In this document: positions 54,107-62,868 of the stretch, one piece after another | How positions within the stretch are numbered: position 1 is the stretch's first letter | Layout of the letters: the number at the start of each line of letters is the position of its first letter | The notes under the pieces: generated by a model | Databases searched by the model: none | What the model was told of the DNA's origin: nothing | Seen by the model: only the letters and a program-made list of their open reading frames with translations | Position numbers and translations under genes: made by a program | Source: Pseudacidovorax sp. | GTDB taxonomy: Bacteria > Pseudomonadota > Gammaproteobacteria > Burkholderiales > Burkholderiaceae_C | NCBI RefSeq assembly: GCF_017991995.1 | Contig: NZ_JAGOPN010000019.1 | Span: forward strand, 85,913 to 149,912 | Direction: 5' to 3' | Length of the DNA: 64,000 bases

Positions 54107-55600
54107 TCAGGAGCGGCGGGACAGCAAAGCGTAGATGACGAAGCCCAGTCCCATGCCGATGAACCAGGCGTAGTTGGCGGCGCCGCGCCAGGCCGGCACC
54201 AACACGCACAGGATCGGGATCAGGGCCGAGGGCACCATCGTGGCGACGGCCTTCATGTTGTAGCCATGGCTGTACCAGTACAGGCCGGTGGGCTTCATGG
54301 TGTAGAGATCGTCCACTACGACGTGCTGGCGGCGCACCAGGTAGAAGTCGGCGATCAGGATGCCGAACAGCGGGCCGATGAAGGAGCCCAGGATGTCCAG
54401 CGTGTAGTGGATCACCTCGGGGTTGTTGTAGAGGTTCCAGGGCGTGATGAAGATCGAGCCCACGGCGGCGATCATGCCGCCGGTGCGCCAGCTGATGTGC
54501 TGCGGCGCCACGTTGGAGAAGTCGAAGGCCGGCGAGACGAAGTTGGCCACGATGTTGATGCCGATGGTGGCGATCATGAAGGTCAGCGCGCCCAGCACCA
54601 CGGCGGTGGTGGAGTCGATCTTGCCCACGGTGTGCACCGGATCGGTGATCAGCTCGCCGAAGACCGGCAGGGTGGCGGCGGTGGTGATCACGGTGAGCAG
54701 CGAGAAGAACACGAAGTTGACCGGCAGGCCCCAGAAGTTGCCCTTCTTCACCGCGTCGAAGCTCTTGCCGTAGCGCGAGAAGTCGCCGAAGTTGAGCATC
54801 GGGCCGCTGAAGTAGCTCACCACCAGCGCGATGGCCGACAGCATCACCGGCAGCGCGTCCCAGCCTTCGAACTTGACGCCGCCCAGATTGAGGTCGATGT
54901 TCTTCCAGCCGGCCTTCCACACCAGCCAGCCGCACAGGATGGCCATGACCACGTACACCCCCGGGCCGGCCCAGTCGATGAACTTGCGGATGGCTTCCAT
55001 GCCATGCCAGAACACGACGGCCTGCAGCACCCACATCACCATGAAGGCGACCCAGCCCAGGGTCGACAGGCCGGCGAAGCCATGCTGCGCCACGTCCGCG
55101 TAGGGTGCCAGGTTGGGAAACAGGTGCAGCGCCATCACCATGAAAGCGGCCGAGGCCAGGTAAGTCTGGATGCCGTACCACGCCACCGCGATCAGCCCCC
55201 GGATGATGGCCGGGATGTTGGCGCCCTTGACGCCGAAGGAGGCGCGGCAGATCACGGGAGACGGCGTGCCCGTGACCTGGCTGGGCTTGGCCACCAGGTT
55301 GCAGAAGAACTGCACGATCACGATGCCCACGAGCAGGGCCACCAGCACCTGCCAGCTGGACAGCCCCAGCGCGAACAGGCTACCCGCCGTGATGTAGCCG
55401 CCCACGCTGTGCACATCGGACATCCAGAAGGCAAAGATGTTGTATTGCCCCCAGGTCTGCTGCTTCAGCGGTGCCAGGTCCTCGTTGGTGAGCGCCGGGT
55501 CGTAGCCGGGCTTGATGAGGGCGTGCGATGCCGCGTTGCCGTGGCCGAGGGGCTCTGCCGCGGCAGCGGCGGCGAGCGGGGTGGTGGTGGCCGTGTTCAT
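54107..55600 (-). CDS. NCS1-family permease (allantoin/hydantoin/nucleobase type)
   Basis: The 497-residue transporter has twelve membrane helices. Family patterns are the N-terminal DLAPLKQQTWGQYNIFAFWMSD region, RASFGVKGANIPAIIRG and MLNFGDFSRYGKS. AGGAG precedes the ATG. It is likely to import a hydantoin- or allantoin-like ring compound to match the racemase downstream. Uracil or cytosine uptake is the alternative. A promoter with a palindromic operator lies about 70-100 bases upstream. Confidence 0.88.
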   Translation of the reverse strand: MNTATTTPLAAAAAAEPLGHGNAASHALIKPGYDPALTNEDLAPLKQQTWGQYNIFAFWMSDVHSVGGYITAGSLFALGLSSWQVLVALLVGIVIVQFFCNLVAKPSQVTGTPSPVICRASFGVKGANIPAIIRGLIAVAWYGIQTYLASAAFMVMALHLFPNLAPYADVAQHGFAGLSTLGWVAFMVMWVLQAVVFWHGMEAIRKFIDWAGPGVYVVMAILCGWLVWKAGWKNIDLNLGGVKFEGWDALPVMLSAIALVVSYFSGPMLNFGDFSRYGKSFDAVKKGNFWGLPVNFVFFSLLTVITTAATLPVFGELITDPVHTVGKIDSTTAVVLGALTFMIATIGINIVANFVSPAFDFSNVAPQHISWRTGGMIAAVGSIFITPWNLYNNPEVIHYTLDILGSFIGPLFGILIADFYLVRRQHVVVDDLYTMKPTGLYWYSHGYNMKAVATMVPSALIPILCVLVPAWRGAANYAWFIGMGLGFVIYALLSRRS

Positions 55601-55966
55601 GGGGGCTCCTGATCGGGTCGTTGGACGGGTGCGGCATGGGTCGGGCCGCGGGGGATCGCACGGATTGGGTGCATTATTTGTATGCAAAAATTGGATCGCA
55701 AGCGCTGTGCCAGTTGCGCGGCTCAGGAGATTCCCGAGGTCGGATCCGAAATGAGCACGAAGGATGCGCGGTGATAACCCGGTGCGATGCGCCCAAAAGC
55801 TAGCGCACGCTTTCGCCAGATTGATGGTCAATGCTGGAATAGGGGCGGGAGCGGCTTCCCGACGGAGCTGACCGGGGCGTCCAGGCCGCCGTCCGATGGC
55901 AATGAGCGAGCCGACCACCGGGTTCTCATGCCTCGGTCGCGCCGGCACCAGCGGCGCAAGAGCCAT
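55601..55966. other. 366-base non-coding stretch between the NCS1 gene and gntR
   Basis: No credible gene is seen. The first 100 bases hold the NCS1 promoter and operator described separately. The remaining 250 bases up to the gntR stop show no clear terminator or repeat. Confidence 0.5.
55673..55701 (-). promoter_or_regulatory. NCS1 promoter with GntR-type operator in the spacer
   Basis: On the minus strand TTGCGA (-35, four of six) and AATAAT (-10, five of six) are 17 bases apart. The palindrome TTGCATACAA (plus-strand 55678-55687) overlaps the spacer and the edge of the -10. An almost identical palindrome lies before dctA-gntR. A regulator bound here would block RNA polymerase. Confidence 0.65.
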
Positions 55967-56674
55967 TCAGGCGGCGCCGCGTCGCGGTGCGACGGGCACC
56001 AAGGCGGCGCGCAGCCGCTGCACGTCCGCATCCGGCGCCGCCTCGGGCTCCAGTGCCCGCTCGACGTTGCCGATGTGCGCCAGCATCAACGTGCGGGCGC
56101 GGGCGGTGTCGCCGTCTTCCAGCGCCGCGACGATGGCGGCGTGCTCGGCGCACGATTCGCTGGCCTCGTGCCGCGACTGGTAGAGCGTGGCCGCCAGCGT
56201 GGTGCGCGCCGTCAGGTCGCGCAGCACGTCGGTCAGCAGGCGGTGGCCCATCTGCTCGGCCAGGCAGACATGGAAGTCGGCCAGCAGGAAGGCGCGGGTG
56301 GCGGCGTCGGCCCCTTCGATGGCCCGTTGCTCGTCCCGCACGTGGGTGCGCAGGGTGCGGATCACCTGGGCCAGCGGCCGGCCCGCGTCGGACAGGATGC
56401 CGGATTCGACGATGCGCCGCGCCGCGAAGGCGTCGCGCGCCTCCTCGGCCGAGGGCTGCACCACGAACCAGCCGCGCTTGCTTTGCACCTCCACGAAGCC
56501 GCGCGCCTGCAGCTGCATCAGCGCCTCGCGCACCATGGTGCGGCTGACGCCGAAGAGGTCGGCCAGGGCCTGTTCGCCCAGGCGCTGGCCGGGCGCCAGC
56601 TTCTGCGCCAGGATCGCCTCCACGACGCGGCGGGCGATGGCGGTGGGGCTCACAACGCTGTCGGTATCGGCCAT
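55967..56674 (-). CDS. GntR-family (FCD) regulator
   Basis: The 235-residue regulator has an N-terminal winged helix (LGEQALADLFGVSRTMVREALMQLQARGFVEV) and a helical FCD ligand domain with the metal-binding histidine pattern (DFHVCLAEQMGH; HAAIVAAL). FCD regulators usually bind organic acids and act as repressors. GGTGAG at suitable distance favours ATG 56674; an ATG three codons upstream is too close. It follows dctA by 11 bases. The likely operators are at 55678 and 58058. Confidence 0.88.
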   Translation of the reverse strand: MADTDSVVSPTAIARRVVEAILAQKLAPGQRLGEQALADLFGVSRTMVREALMQLQARGFVEVQSKRGWFVVQPSAEEARDAFAARRIVESGILSDAGRPLAQVIRTLRTHVRDEQRAIEGADAATRAFLLADFHVCLAEQMGHRLLTDVLRDLTARTTLAATLYQSRHEASESCAEHAAIVAALEDGDTARARTLMLAHIGNVERALEPEAAPDADVQRLRAALVPVAPRRGAA

Positions 56675-56685
56675 GGGCCGCATTC

Positions 56686-57993
56686 TCACCGGCCGTCGGC
56701 GTGGCCGAGGACGGCCGTGTCGAGCGTGGCGGGCAGCTCGCCGTCCAGCACCCGGCGAGCGCGCTCGCGGTCGATGTCGCCTTCCCAGGCGGCGATGGCC
56801 ACCGTGGCCACGCAGTTGCCGACCAGGTTGCCCAGCGCGCGGGCGATGCCCATGAACCAGTCCACCGACAGCACCAGCACCAGCCCGATGGCCGGGATGG
56901 CCGGAATCGCATGCAGCGTGGCCGCCAGTACCACGATGGCCGAGCCCGGCACGCCGTGCGCGCCCTTGGACGTCACCAGCGCGATGGCCAGGATGGTCAG
57001 CAGGTCGGTCATGGAGACCGGCGTGTTGGTGGCCTGCGCGATGAACACCGCCGCCAGCGTGATGTAGATCGAGAAGGCGTCCAGGTTGAAGGAATAGCCG
57101 GTGGGAATGACCAGGCCCACGGTCGAGTCGCGCACGCCCAGGTGGCGCAGCTTGGCCATGATCTGCGGCAGCACGCTGTCCGACGAGGTGGTGGCGAACA
57201 CCACGGCCAGTTCCTCGCGCAGGTAGCGCAGCAGCTTCCACAGCGAGAAGCCCGAGATGCGCATCACCAGCCCCAGCACCACGAACACGAAGAACAGCAC
57301 CGCGCCGTAGAACAGCGCCACCAGCATGCCCAGCTGCTTGAGCGAGCCCACGCCGTAGCGGCCCACCGTGAAGGCGATGGCGCCCAACACGCCCAGCGGC
57401 GCCAGCTTGATCAGGATGCCCATGATCTTGAACAGCACCAGCGACAGCGTGTCCACCAGCTGCGCCACGGGCCGGCCGGTGTCGCCCAACAGCGTGAGCG
57501 CGCAGCCGAAGAGCACCGCGAACAGAAGTACCTGCAGCACATCGCCGGTGGCGAAGGCGCTGACCACGGTGGTGGGGATCAGCTTCATCAGGAAGTCCAC
57601 CGTGCCGCCGCTGGTGAGCTTGTCGGCATTGGAGGCATAGGCGCTCATGGCCGAGGCGTCCAGCGCCTTCGGGTCCACGTTCATGCCCACGCCGGGCTGG
57701 AACCACCAGGCCAGCAGCAGGCCCAGCGCCAGGGCGACGGTGGTCAGCACCTCGAAGTACACCAGCGCCTTCACACCCACCCGGCCGACGCGCTTGAGGT
57801 CGCCCGCACCGGCGATGCCGTGCACCACGACGCAGAACACCAGCACCGGGATGATCATCTTGATCAGCTTGATGAAGCCGTCGCCCAGCGGCTTGAGCTT
57901 GACGGCGAACTCGGGCGCGAGTAGGCCGGCGGCCACGCCGAGCACCAGCGCGATGACGACCTGGCCGAAGAGGGAGCGTGCGAAGCGGAACAT
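56686..57993 (-). CDS. dctA: C4-dicarboxylate transporter DctA-like (DAACS family)
   Basis: The 435-residue sodium- or proton-coupled symporter has eight helices plus two re-entrant loops. Signatures are FATTSSDSVLPQIM (serine-rich hairpin) and GYSFNLDAFSIYITLAAVFIAQA. DctA moves succinate, malate, fumarate and related acids. The gene is transcribed with gntR and has its own palindrome-containing promoter. Relatives within DAACS can carry other acids, so the exact substrate is open. Confidence 0.9.
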   Translation of the reverse strand: MFRFARSLFGQVVIALVLGVAAGLLAPEFAVKLKPLGDGFIKLIKMIIPVLVFCVVVHGIAGAGDLKRVGRVGVKALVYFEVLTTVALALGLLLAWWFQPGVGMNVDPKALDASAMSAYASNADKLTSGGTVDFLMKLIPTTVVSAFATGDVLQVLLFAVLFGCALTLLGDTGRPVAQLVDTLSLVLFKIMGILIKLAPLGVLGAIAFTVGRYGVGSLKQLGMLVALFYGAVLFFVFVVLGLVMRISGFSLWKLLRYLREELAVVFATTSSDSVLPQIMAKLRHLGVRDSTVGLVIPTGYSFNLDAFSIYITLAAVFIAQATNTPVSMTDLLTILAIALVTSKGAHGVPGSAIVVLAATLHAIPAIPAIGLVLVLSVDWFMGIARALGNLVGNCVATVAIAAWEGDIDRERARRVLDGELPATLDTAVLGHADGR

Positions 57994-58057
57994 GGGAGGT
58001 GCCTTCCGTGGGTATGCGGGCAAGCCCGGGCTTCGACGCCCGGACATGTCCGTTAAT

Positions 58058-58069
58058 CTTGCATGCAAG
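58058..58069. promoter_or_regulatory. GntR-type operator before dctA-gntR
   Basis: CTTGCATGCAAG is a perfect palindrome 65 bases before the dctA ATG. On the minus strand it sits between a possible -35 (TTGCCT) and a weak -10 (GATTAA), the same layout as at the NCS1 promoter. The core TTGCATGCAA differs from TTGCATACAA there by one base. Confidence 0.6.
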
Positions 58070-58185
58070 AAATGTAGGCAAGCGACGCATGCCAGCATCA
58101 GCGGGTAATCCCGGGTGCGTGACGACCGGGGCGCGGCGACGGTCGGCGCAGGCGATGCGGCATTGCCGAAGAAGGAGACCCCCCG

Positions 58186-59091
58186 ATGGACCGACTGCAG
58201 GCCATGGAAATGTTCGTGCGCGTGGCCGAGAGCGGCAGCTTCTCGCAGGCGGCGCGCGAGTTCCACACCACCCAGCCCACCGTGACCAAGCAGGTGGCCG
58301 CCACCGAGCGGCGCCTGGGCGTGCGGCTGCTCAACCGCAACACCCGCGGCGTGAGCCTGACCGAGGCCGGCGCGCTCTATTACGAGAAGTGCAAGGCCAT
58401 CGTGCGCGAGGTGCAGGCCGCCGACGACATCGCGCGCCAGGCCCGCAGCGAGGCGCAGGGCCTGCTGCGCATCGGGACCTCGGTGGCCTTTGGCCGACGG
58501 GTGGTGGTGCCGCTGGCGCTGGAGTTCATGCGCGCCCATCCGCAGGTGCAGGTGGACCTCAGCTTCGACGACCGCTACGTGGACCTGGTCGCCCAGGGCA
58601 TCGACGTGGCCATCCGCATGGGCAAGCTGGCCGATTCCACGCTCGGCGCGCGCTACCTGGGCAGCAATCCGTGGGTGATGGTCGCCTCGCCCGCCTACCT
58701 GGAGGCGCATGGCACACCCGTTTCGGCGGCGGAGCTGTCCGCACACCAGGCGCTGATCTACAGCAGCGTGGTGGGTGACGACGTGTGGCGCCTGCACGGG
58801 CCAGGTGGCGAGGCGCTGACGGTGCCAGTGGCCGGGCGGCTGCGCTCCAACAACCTGTCGGCGGTGCTGGCGGCGGCACGGGAGGGGCTGGGCATCGCCC
58901 TCATGCCGCGCTACGTGGCGGAGGAGTCACTGGCACAGGGGCGGCTGCTGCCGGTGCTGGCCGATCACCGGCTGCAGGAGCAGGAGATCCATGCCGTCTT
59001 TCCCTCGCCGCGGCTGGTGCCGGCCAAGGTGGCGGCCTTCACGGCCTTCCTGCAGGGCCGCTTCGGCGAAGGCTGGTGGCGCTCGGGTTGA
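58186..59091 (+). CDS. LysR-family regulator
   Basis: The 301-residue regulator has the winged helix MEMFVRVAESGSFSQAAREFHTTQPTVTKQV and an effector domain of the CrgA/DsdC-like subgroup (IRMGKLADSTLGARYLG). AAGGAG precedes the ATG. It is divergent from dctA and shares its 192-base spacer. Whether it controls dctA, the convergent AI-2E gene or distant genes is unknown. Confidence 0.88.
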   Translation: MDRLQAMEMFVRVAESGSFSQAAREFHTTQPTVTKQVAATERRLGVRLLNRNTRGVSLTEAGALYYEKCKAIVREVQAADDIARQARSEAQGLLRIGTSVAFGRRVVVPLALEFMRAHPQVQVDLSFDDRYVDLVAQGIDVAIRMGKLADSTLGARYLGSNPWVMVASPAYLEAHGTPVSAAELSAHQALIYSSVVGDDVWRLHGPGGEALTVPVAGRLRSNNLSAVLAAAREGLGIALMPRYVAEESLAQGRLLPVLADHRLQEQEIHAVFPSPRLVPAKVAAFTAFLQGRFGEGWWRSG

Positions 59092-59144
59092 CCGCGCGGC
59101 GGCGCGGTACCGGCAATCCGGCTGGCGGGTCGTCGGCGCTGCGC

Positions 59145-60218
59145 TCAGGTATGCGGCGCGTTGCCGTCCTCGTCGTTCGAGGCCATGAACAACCCCCACA
59201 CCGCCATGAACAGCGCCGCCACCACCGGCCCGATCACGAAGCCGCTGATGCCGAACAATGCCATGCCCCCGATGGTGGAGATCAGCACGATGTAGTCGGG
59301 CATCTGCGTGTCCTTGCCCACCAGGATGGGGCGCAGCAGGTTGTCCACCAGGCCGATCACGAACACGCCCACGAAGACCAGCGCCAGGCCCTTGACGATG
59401 GCGCCCGTGGCCAGGAAGTAGATGGCCACCGGCGCCCAGATCAGCGCCGCGCCCACCGCCGGCAGCAGTGACAGGAAGGCCATCACCACGCCCCACAGCA
59501 GCGCGCCCTGCACGCCCAGTGCCCAGAAGGCCAGCCCGCCGATGGTGCCCTGCACTGCCGCCACCACCACGTTGCCCTTGACGGTGGCGCGGATGACGGT
59601 GGTGAACTTGTTGAGCAGGTAGTGCGTGTGCGGTCGCGCCAGCGGCACGGCTTCGCGGATGGTCTTGGACAGGTCCGCGCCGTCACGCAGCAGGAAGAAC
59701 AGCAGGTAGAGCATCACGAAGAAGCTCACCAGGAAGTCGAAGGTGTTCTGGCCGATGCTCAGCGCCTGCGAAGCCAGCATCTGGCTGCCCTGGGCGGCGC
59801 CGGCGCTGAGCTTTTCGAGGACGGCCTCCAGGTTGCCCAGCCCGAAACGGTCCAGCAGATTGGTGACCCACGTCGGCAGCGCGCCCACGATCTGCTGGAA
59901 ATAGTTGACGAAATTGAGATCGCCGGAGCGGATGCGCTGGGTCACGAGCACCACGTCCTGCACCAGCGTCACCGCGATCATCGACAGCGGAATGATCACG
60001 ATCACCAGCACGAGGGCCAGGGTGGCGAGCGCCGCCGGGGTGCGCCGCCGGTTGCCGAACTTGTTCAGCAGCCGCTTGTAGAGCGGCGTGAACAGAATGG
60101 CCAGCGCCACGCCCCACAGCACGGCCCCGAAGAAGGGCATCAGGATCCAGACGAAGGCGACGGTGACCGCCGCCAGCAGGAACAGGAAGAAGCCGCGCTG
60201 CAGCTGAGGGGAATTCAT
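59145..60218 (-). CDS. AI-2E (PerM)-family transporter
   Basis: The 357-residue membrane protein has about eight helices and family segments FLSLLPAVGAALIWAPVAIYF and FGISGFVIGPVVAALFMAVW. It lacks the long N-terminal tail of the paralogue at 51996-53270 and differs from it in sequence. The substrate is unknown. The ATG at 60218 is preferred to the one 12 codons upstream because the first helix begins soon after it. Confidence 0.85.
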   Translation of the reverse strand: MNSPQLQRGFFLFLLAAVTVAFVWILMPFFGAVLWGVALAILFTPLYKRLLNKFGNRRRTPAALATLALVLVIVIIPLSMIAVTLVQDVVLVTQRIRSGDLNFVNYFQQIVGALPTWVTNLLDRFGLGNLEAVLEKLSAGAAQGSQMLASQALSIGQNTFDFLVSFFVMLYLLFFLLRDGADLSKTIREAVPLARPHTHYLLNKFTTVIRATVKGNVVVAAVQGTIGGLAFWALGVQGALLWGVVMAFLSLLPAVGAALIWAPVAIYFLATGAIVKGLALVFVGVFVIGLVDNLLRPILVGKDTQMPDYIVLISTIGGMALFGISGFVIGPVVAALFMAVWGLFMASNDEDGNAPHT

Positions 60219-60321
60219 GGTGGCAGCGAATGTAGCCGCCCGCCATGACCGCAAGCTGTCGGAGGGGATGCCGCCGACACCGGGGCCGGCGTGCGCTTCT
60301 TCACGAAGCGCCCAGACTTCT

Positions 60322-61302
60322 TCACTCCATCGGGATGTTGGCCCGGTGGGCCAGGGCGCGGTAGCGCGAGATCTCGCCTTCCATCTGGCTGCGGAAGGCC
60401 GCGGCGTCGATCCACACGGGCTCCATGCCCTGGGCCTTGAGCGTGGCCTGCAGAGCGGGGTCGGCCAGCAGGGCGCGTGTTTCCCTGGCCAGGCGGTCGA
60501 GTGCGACGGCGGGGCTGCGGGCCGGCGCGGCCAGGCCGTACCAGGCGTCGAAGGTGGCGTCGGGCAGGCCCAGTTCGGCCAGGGTCTTCACGTCGGGCAG
60601 CAGGCTGGAGCGCGTGGCGCCGACGATGCCCAGGGCGCGCAGCTTGCCGGCGCGCACATGCGGTGCGACGGCGGCGACGGTGTCGATGCCCATCTCGATC
60701 TCGCCGCCCATCACGGCGATGGTGGCTTGGGCGCTGCCCTTGTACGGCACGTCCTGCAGCCTGGCGCCGCAGGCCAGGGCGAAGAGTTCGCCGGCCAGGT
60801 GCGGGCCCGAGCCGCTGCCGAAGGTGGCATAGCGGATGGACTGCGGTTTGGCCTTGGCGGCGCGCACCAGCTCGTCGACGGTGTGCCAGGGCGCGCTGGC
60901 CGCCACCACGAGCACCAGCGGCGTGCGCGCCACGATGCCGATGGGCGCCAGGTCGCGCACCGGGTCATAGGGCAGCTTGGCGCGCAGCGCGGCATTGACG
61001 CTGTAGCTGGTGGAGCCCGACAGCAGCAGCGTGTAGCCGTCCGGCGCGGCCTTGGCCACGGCATCGGTGCCGATGATGGTGGAGGCTCCCGGCTTGTTGT
61101 CGATCACCACCGGCTGGCCCAGCCGCTCGGCCAGCCTCTGGCCCAGGGCGCGCGCCACGATGTCGGTGCCGCCACCGGGCGGGAAAGGCACCACCAGGCG
61201 CACGCTGCGGCTGGGCCAGGGCTCCTGCGCGAAGCCGAGGGAAGGCAGGGCGGCGCCGAGGGCGAAGGCGGCGCCGGTGCCGAGGAAGTGGCGTTTGTTC
61301 AT
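60322..61302 (-). CDS. Bug-family (TctC) periplasmic binding protein
   Basis: The 326-residue solute receptor has a signal peptide (RHFLGTGAAFALGAALPSLGFA) and Bug signatures SVRLVVPFPPGGGTDIVAR and DNKPGASTIIG. AAGGA precedes the ATG. It follows the M20 peptidase gene by 36 bases, so the ligand may be the substrate of that enzyme. A GC hairpin (GCGCTTC/GAAGCGC, 60293-60311) lies just after its stop codon. Confidence 0.9.
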   Translation of the reverse strand: MNKRHFLGTGAAFALGAALPSLGFAQEPWPSRSVRLVVPFPPGGGTDIVARALGQRLAERLGQPVVIDNKPGASTIIGTDAVAKAAPDGYTLLLSGSTSYSVNAALRAKLPYDPVRDLAPIGIVARTPLVLVVAASAPWHTVDELVRAAKAKPQSIRYATFGSGSGPHLAGELFALACGARLQDVPYKGSAQATIAVMGGEIEMGIDTVAAVAPHVRAGKLRALGIVGATRSSLLPDVKTLAELGLPDATFDAWYGLAAPARSPAVALDRLARETRALLADPALQATLKAQGMEPVWIDAAAFRSQMEGEISRYRALAHRANIPME

Positions 61303-61338
61303 GGAAGGTCCTTGCTGGAAGTTCGAAATGGAATCGGT

Positions 61339-62748
61339 TCAGCCCATGGCGCGATCCGGCCAGGGCGCCGCGCCCGGCTCGCCCAGGTCCCAGTACAGGC
61401 CGGCCATCACGGCCAGGCCTTCGCGCACCAGGGGCACCAGCAGGTGTTCGTTGGGCGCATGCTGGGCGCAGCCGGCATGGCCGTGCGGCACCCACAGCGT
61501 CGGCAGGCCCAGCTGGGTGGCGAAGATGTCGTTGGGCAGCGAGCCGGCCAGGTTGGGCAGCAGATGCGGTGCGTGGCCAGCGCTGCGGGTGATCGAGCCG
61601 ACCGCCCAGTCCACCCAGGGGTTGCGCAGGTCGAGCCGGGTCGCGGCGCCCGCGAGCGTCACCTGGACCTCGACGTCCTCGAACCCATGGGCCGCCAGAT
61701 GCGCCTGCACATGCTCGGCGGTTCGCTCCCAGTCGGTGCCCACTACGAAGCGCAGTTGGCAGTGCGCCGCGGCCTGGTGCGGAATGGCGTTGATCGGCCG
61801 CTGCGGGTTGCCGGCTTCCAGGGCCAGCACCTCGAAGGTGTTCCAGGCCACCAGCCGCTCGGCGGGCAGGAGGCCCGGCTCACCCCAGTCGGCATCCAGC
61901 GGCGGATCGTCCGGCTCGGCGCCGATGGGAATGTCGGCCAGGGCGCGGCGCACGGCGTCGTCCACTGGCGGCGGACGCAGCGCCTCGACCAGCAGCCGTC
62001 CGCGTGCATCCGCTAGCGTTCCCACCGCATGGGCGATGCGCGTGGCCGGATTGCCCAGCACGCCACCCCAGTTGCCCGAGTGGTAGCCGCGCGTGCGGCC
62101 GCTGCGGATGCGCAGCGTGAAGTTGACGGCCCCGCGCGAACCGAGGAAGAGCGTGGGCTGGCGCGTGCCCACCCGCGGTCCGTCGCTGGCGATGAACAGG
62201 TCGGCCGCCAGCGCGGCGCGCTCGGCCGCGCACACGGCGGCCAGGCCGGGCGAGGCGGCTTCCTCGCCGGTCTCGAACAGCCAGGTCATGTTGAAGCCGA
62301 GCCGCCCGCCGCGGGCCTGCAGCACGGCCTCCAGCGCGGCCAGCGCGATGCTGTGCTGGCCCTTGTTGTCGGATGTGCCGCGGCCGTACCAGCGCTCGCC
62401 CTCGGCCACCAGCGTCCAGGGCGCGAGGCCCTCGCGCCATTGGGCATCCTGGCCGCTCACCACGTCGCCGTGGCCATAGCTCAGCAGCGTGGGCAGGGTC
62501 GGATCCTCGATGCGGCGGGCGATGAGGAAGGGGCCGCCCTTCGGGTCGGGGTTGGGGCAGAGCCGGCAGTCGAAGCCCAGGGCTTCCAGGCTGGGGCGCA
62601 GCTCGTCCGTCAGATAGGCGGCGAGGGCGGGCGGCACGGTGCCGCCGTCGCTTTCGGTGCGCAGGGCGACCCGGCGGCGCAGGTCGGCGAAGAGGCGGCC
62701 ACTGTCGAAAGCCGACTGGGCCAGGGTGAGGGCATCGTTTCGGTGCAT
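61339..62748 (-). CDS. M20-family metallopeptidase/amidohydrolase
   Basis: The 469-residue di-zinc enzyme has zinc-site motifs LLSYGHGDVVSGQ, GRGTSDNKGQHS and LFETGEEAASPGL, and a late histidine in APNEHLLVPL. This family includes dipeptidases, carboxypeptidases and N-acyl-amino-acid hydrolases; the substrate is unknown. The start MHRND is used rather than a further codon upstream in the operator region. A divergent LysR gene probably controls it. Confidence 0.88.
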   Translation of the reverse strand: MHRNDALTLAQSAFDSGRLFADLRRRVALRTESDGGTVPPALAAYLTDELRPSLEALGFDCRLCPNPDPKGGPFLIARRIEDPTLPTLLSYGHGDVVSGQDAQWREGLAPWTLVAEGERWYGRGTSDNKGQHSIALAALEAVLQARGGRLGFNMTWLFETGEEAASPGLAAVCAAERAALAADLFIASDGPRVGTRQPTLFLGSRGAVNFTLRIRSGRTRGYHSGNWGGVLGNPATRIAHAVGTLADARGRLLVEALRPPPVDDAVRRALADIPIGAEPDDPPLDADWGEPGLLPAERLVAWNTFEVLALEAGNPQRPINAIPHQAAAHCQLRFVVGTDWERTAEHVQAHLAAHGFEDVEVQVTLAGAATRLDLRNPWVDWAVGSITRSAGHAPHLLPNLAGSLPNDIFATQLGLPTLWVPHGHAGCAQHAPNEHLLVPLVREGLAVMAGLYWDLGEPGAAPWPDRAMG

Positions 62749-62826
62749 GGGTGATCCTGTTCCACCCACGCATGCAAGGGGAAGGCCGGAAACCCGTTGC
62801 CTGGCCTATCGTTTTGTCGAGGCCGT

Positions 62827-62843
62827 ATTGCCTGGCAGGCAAT
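62827..62843. promoter_or_regulatory. LysR-type operator
   Basis: ATTGCCTGGCAGGCAAT is a perfect palindrome with the T-N11-A core of LysR sites. It lies in the divergent spacer, 26 bases before the LysR ATG and 79 bases before the peptidase ATG. Its presence argues against the in-frame ATG at 62842 as the regulator's start. Confidence 0.7.
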
Positions 62844-62868
62844 GGTGCCGGCGGCAGAATCGGGCACC

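Noticed and set aside
58109..58797. Extension of dctA to a 703-residue protein
   Set aside because: The added residues lie over the divergent LysR gene and the promoter palindrome and have no domain.
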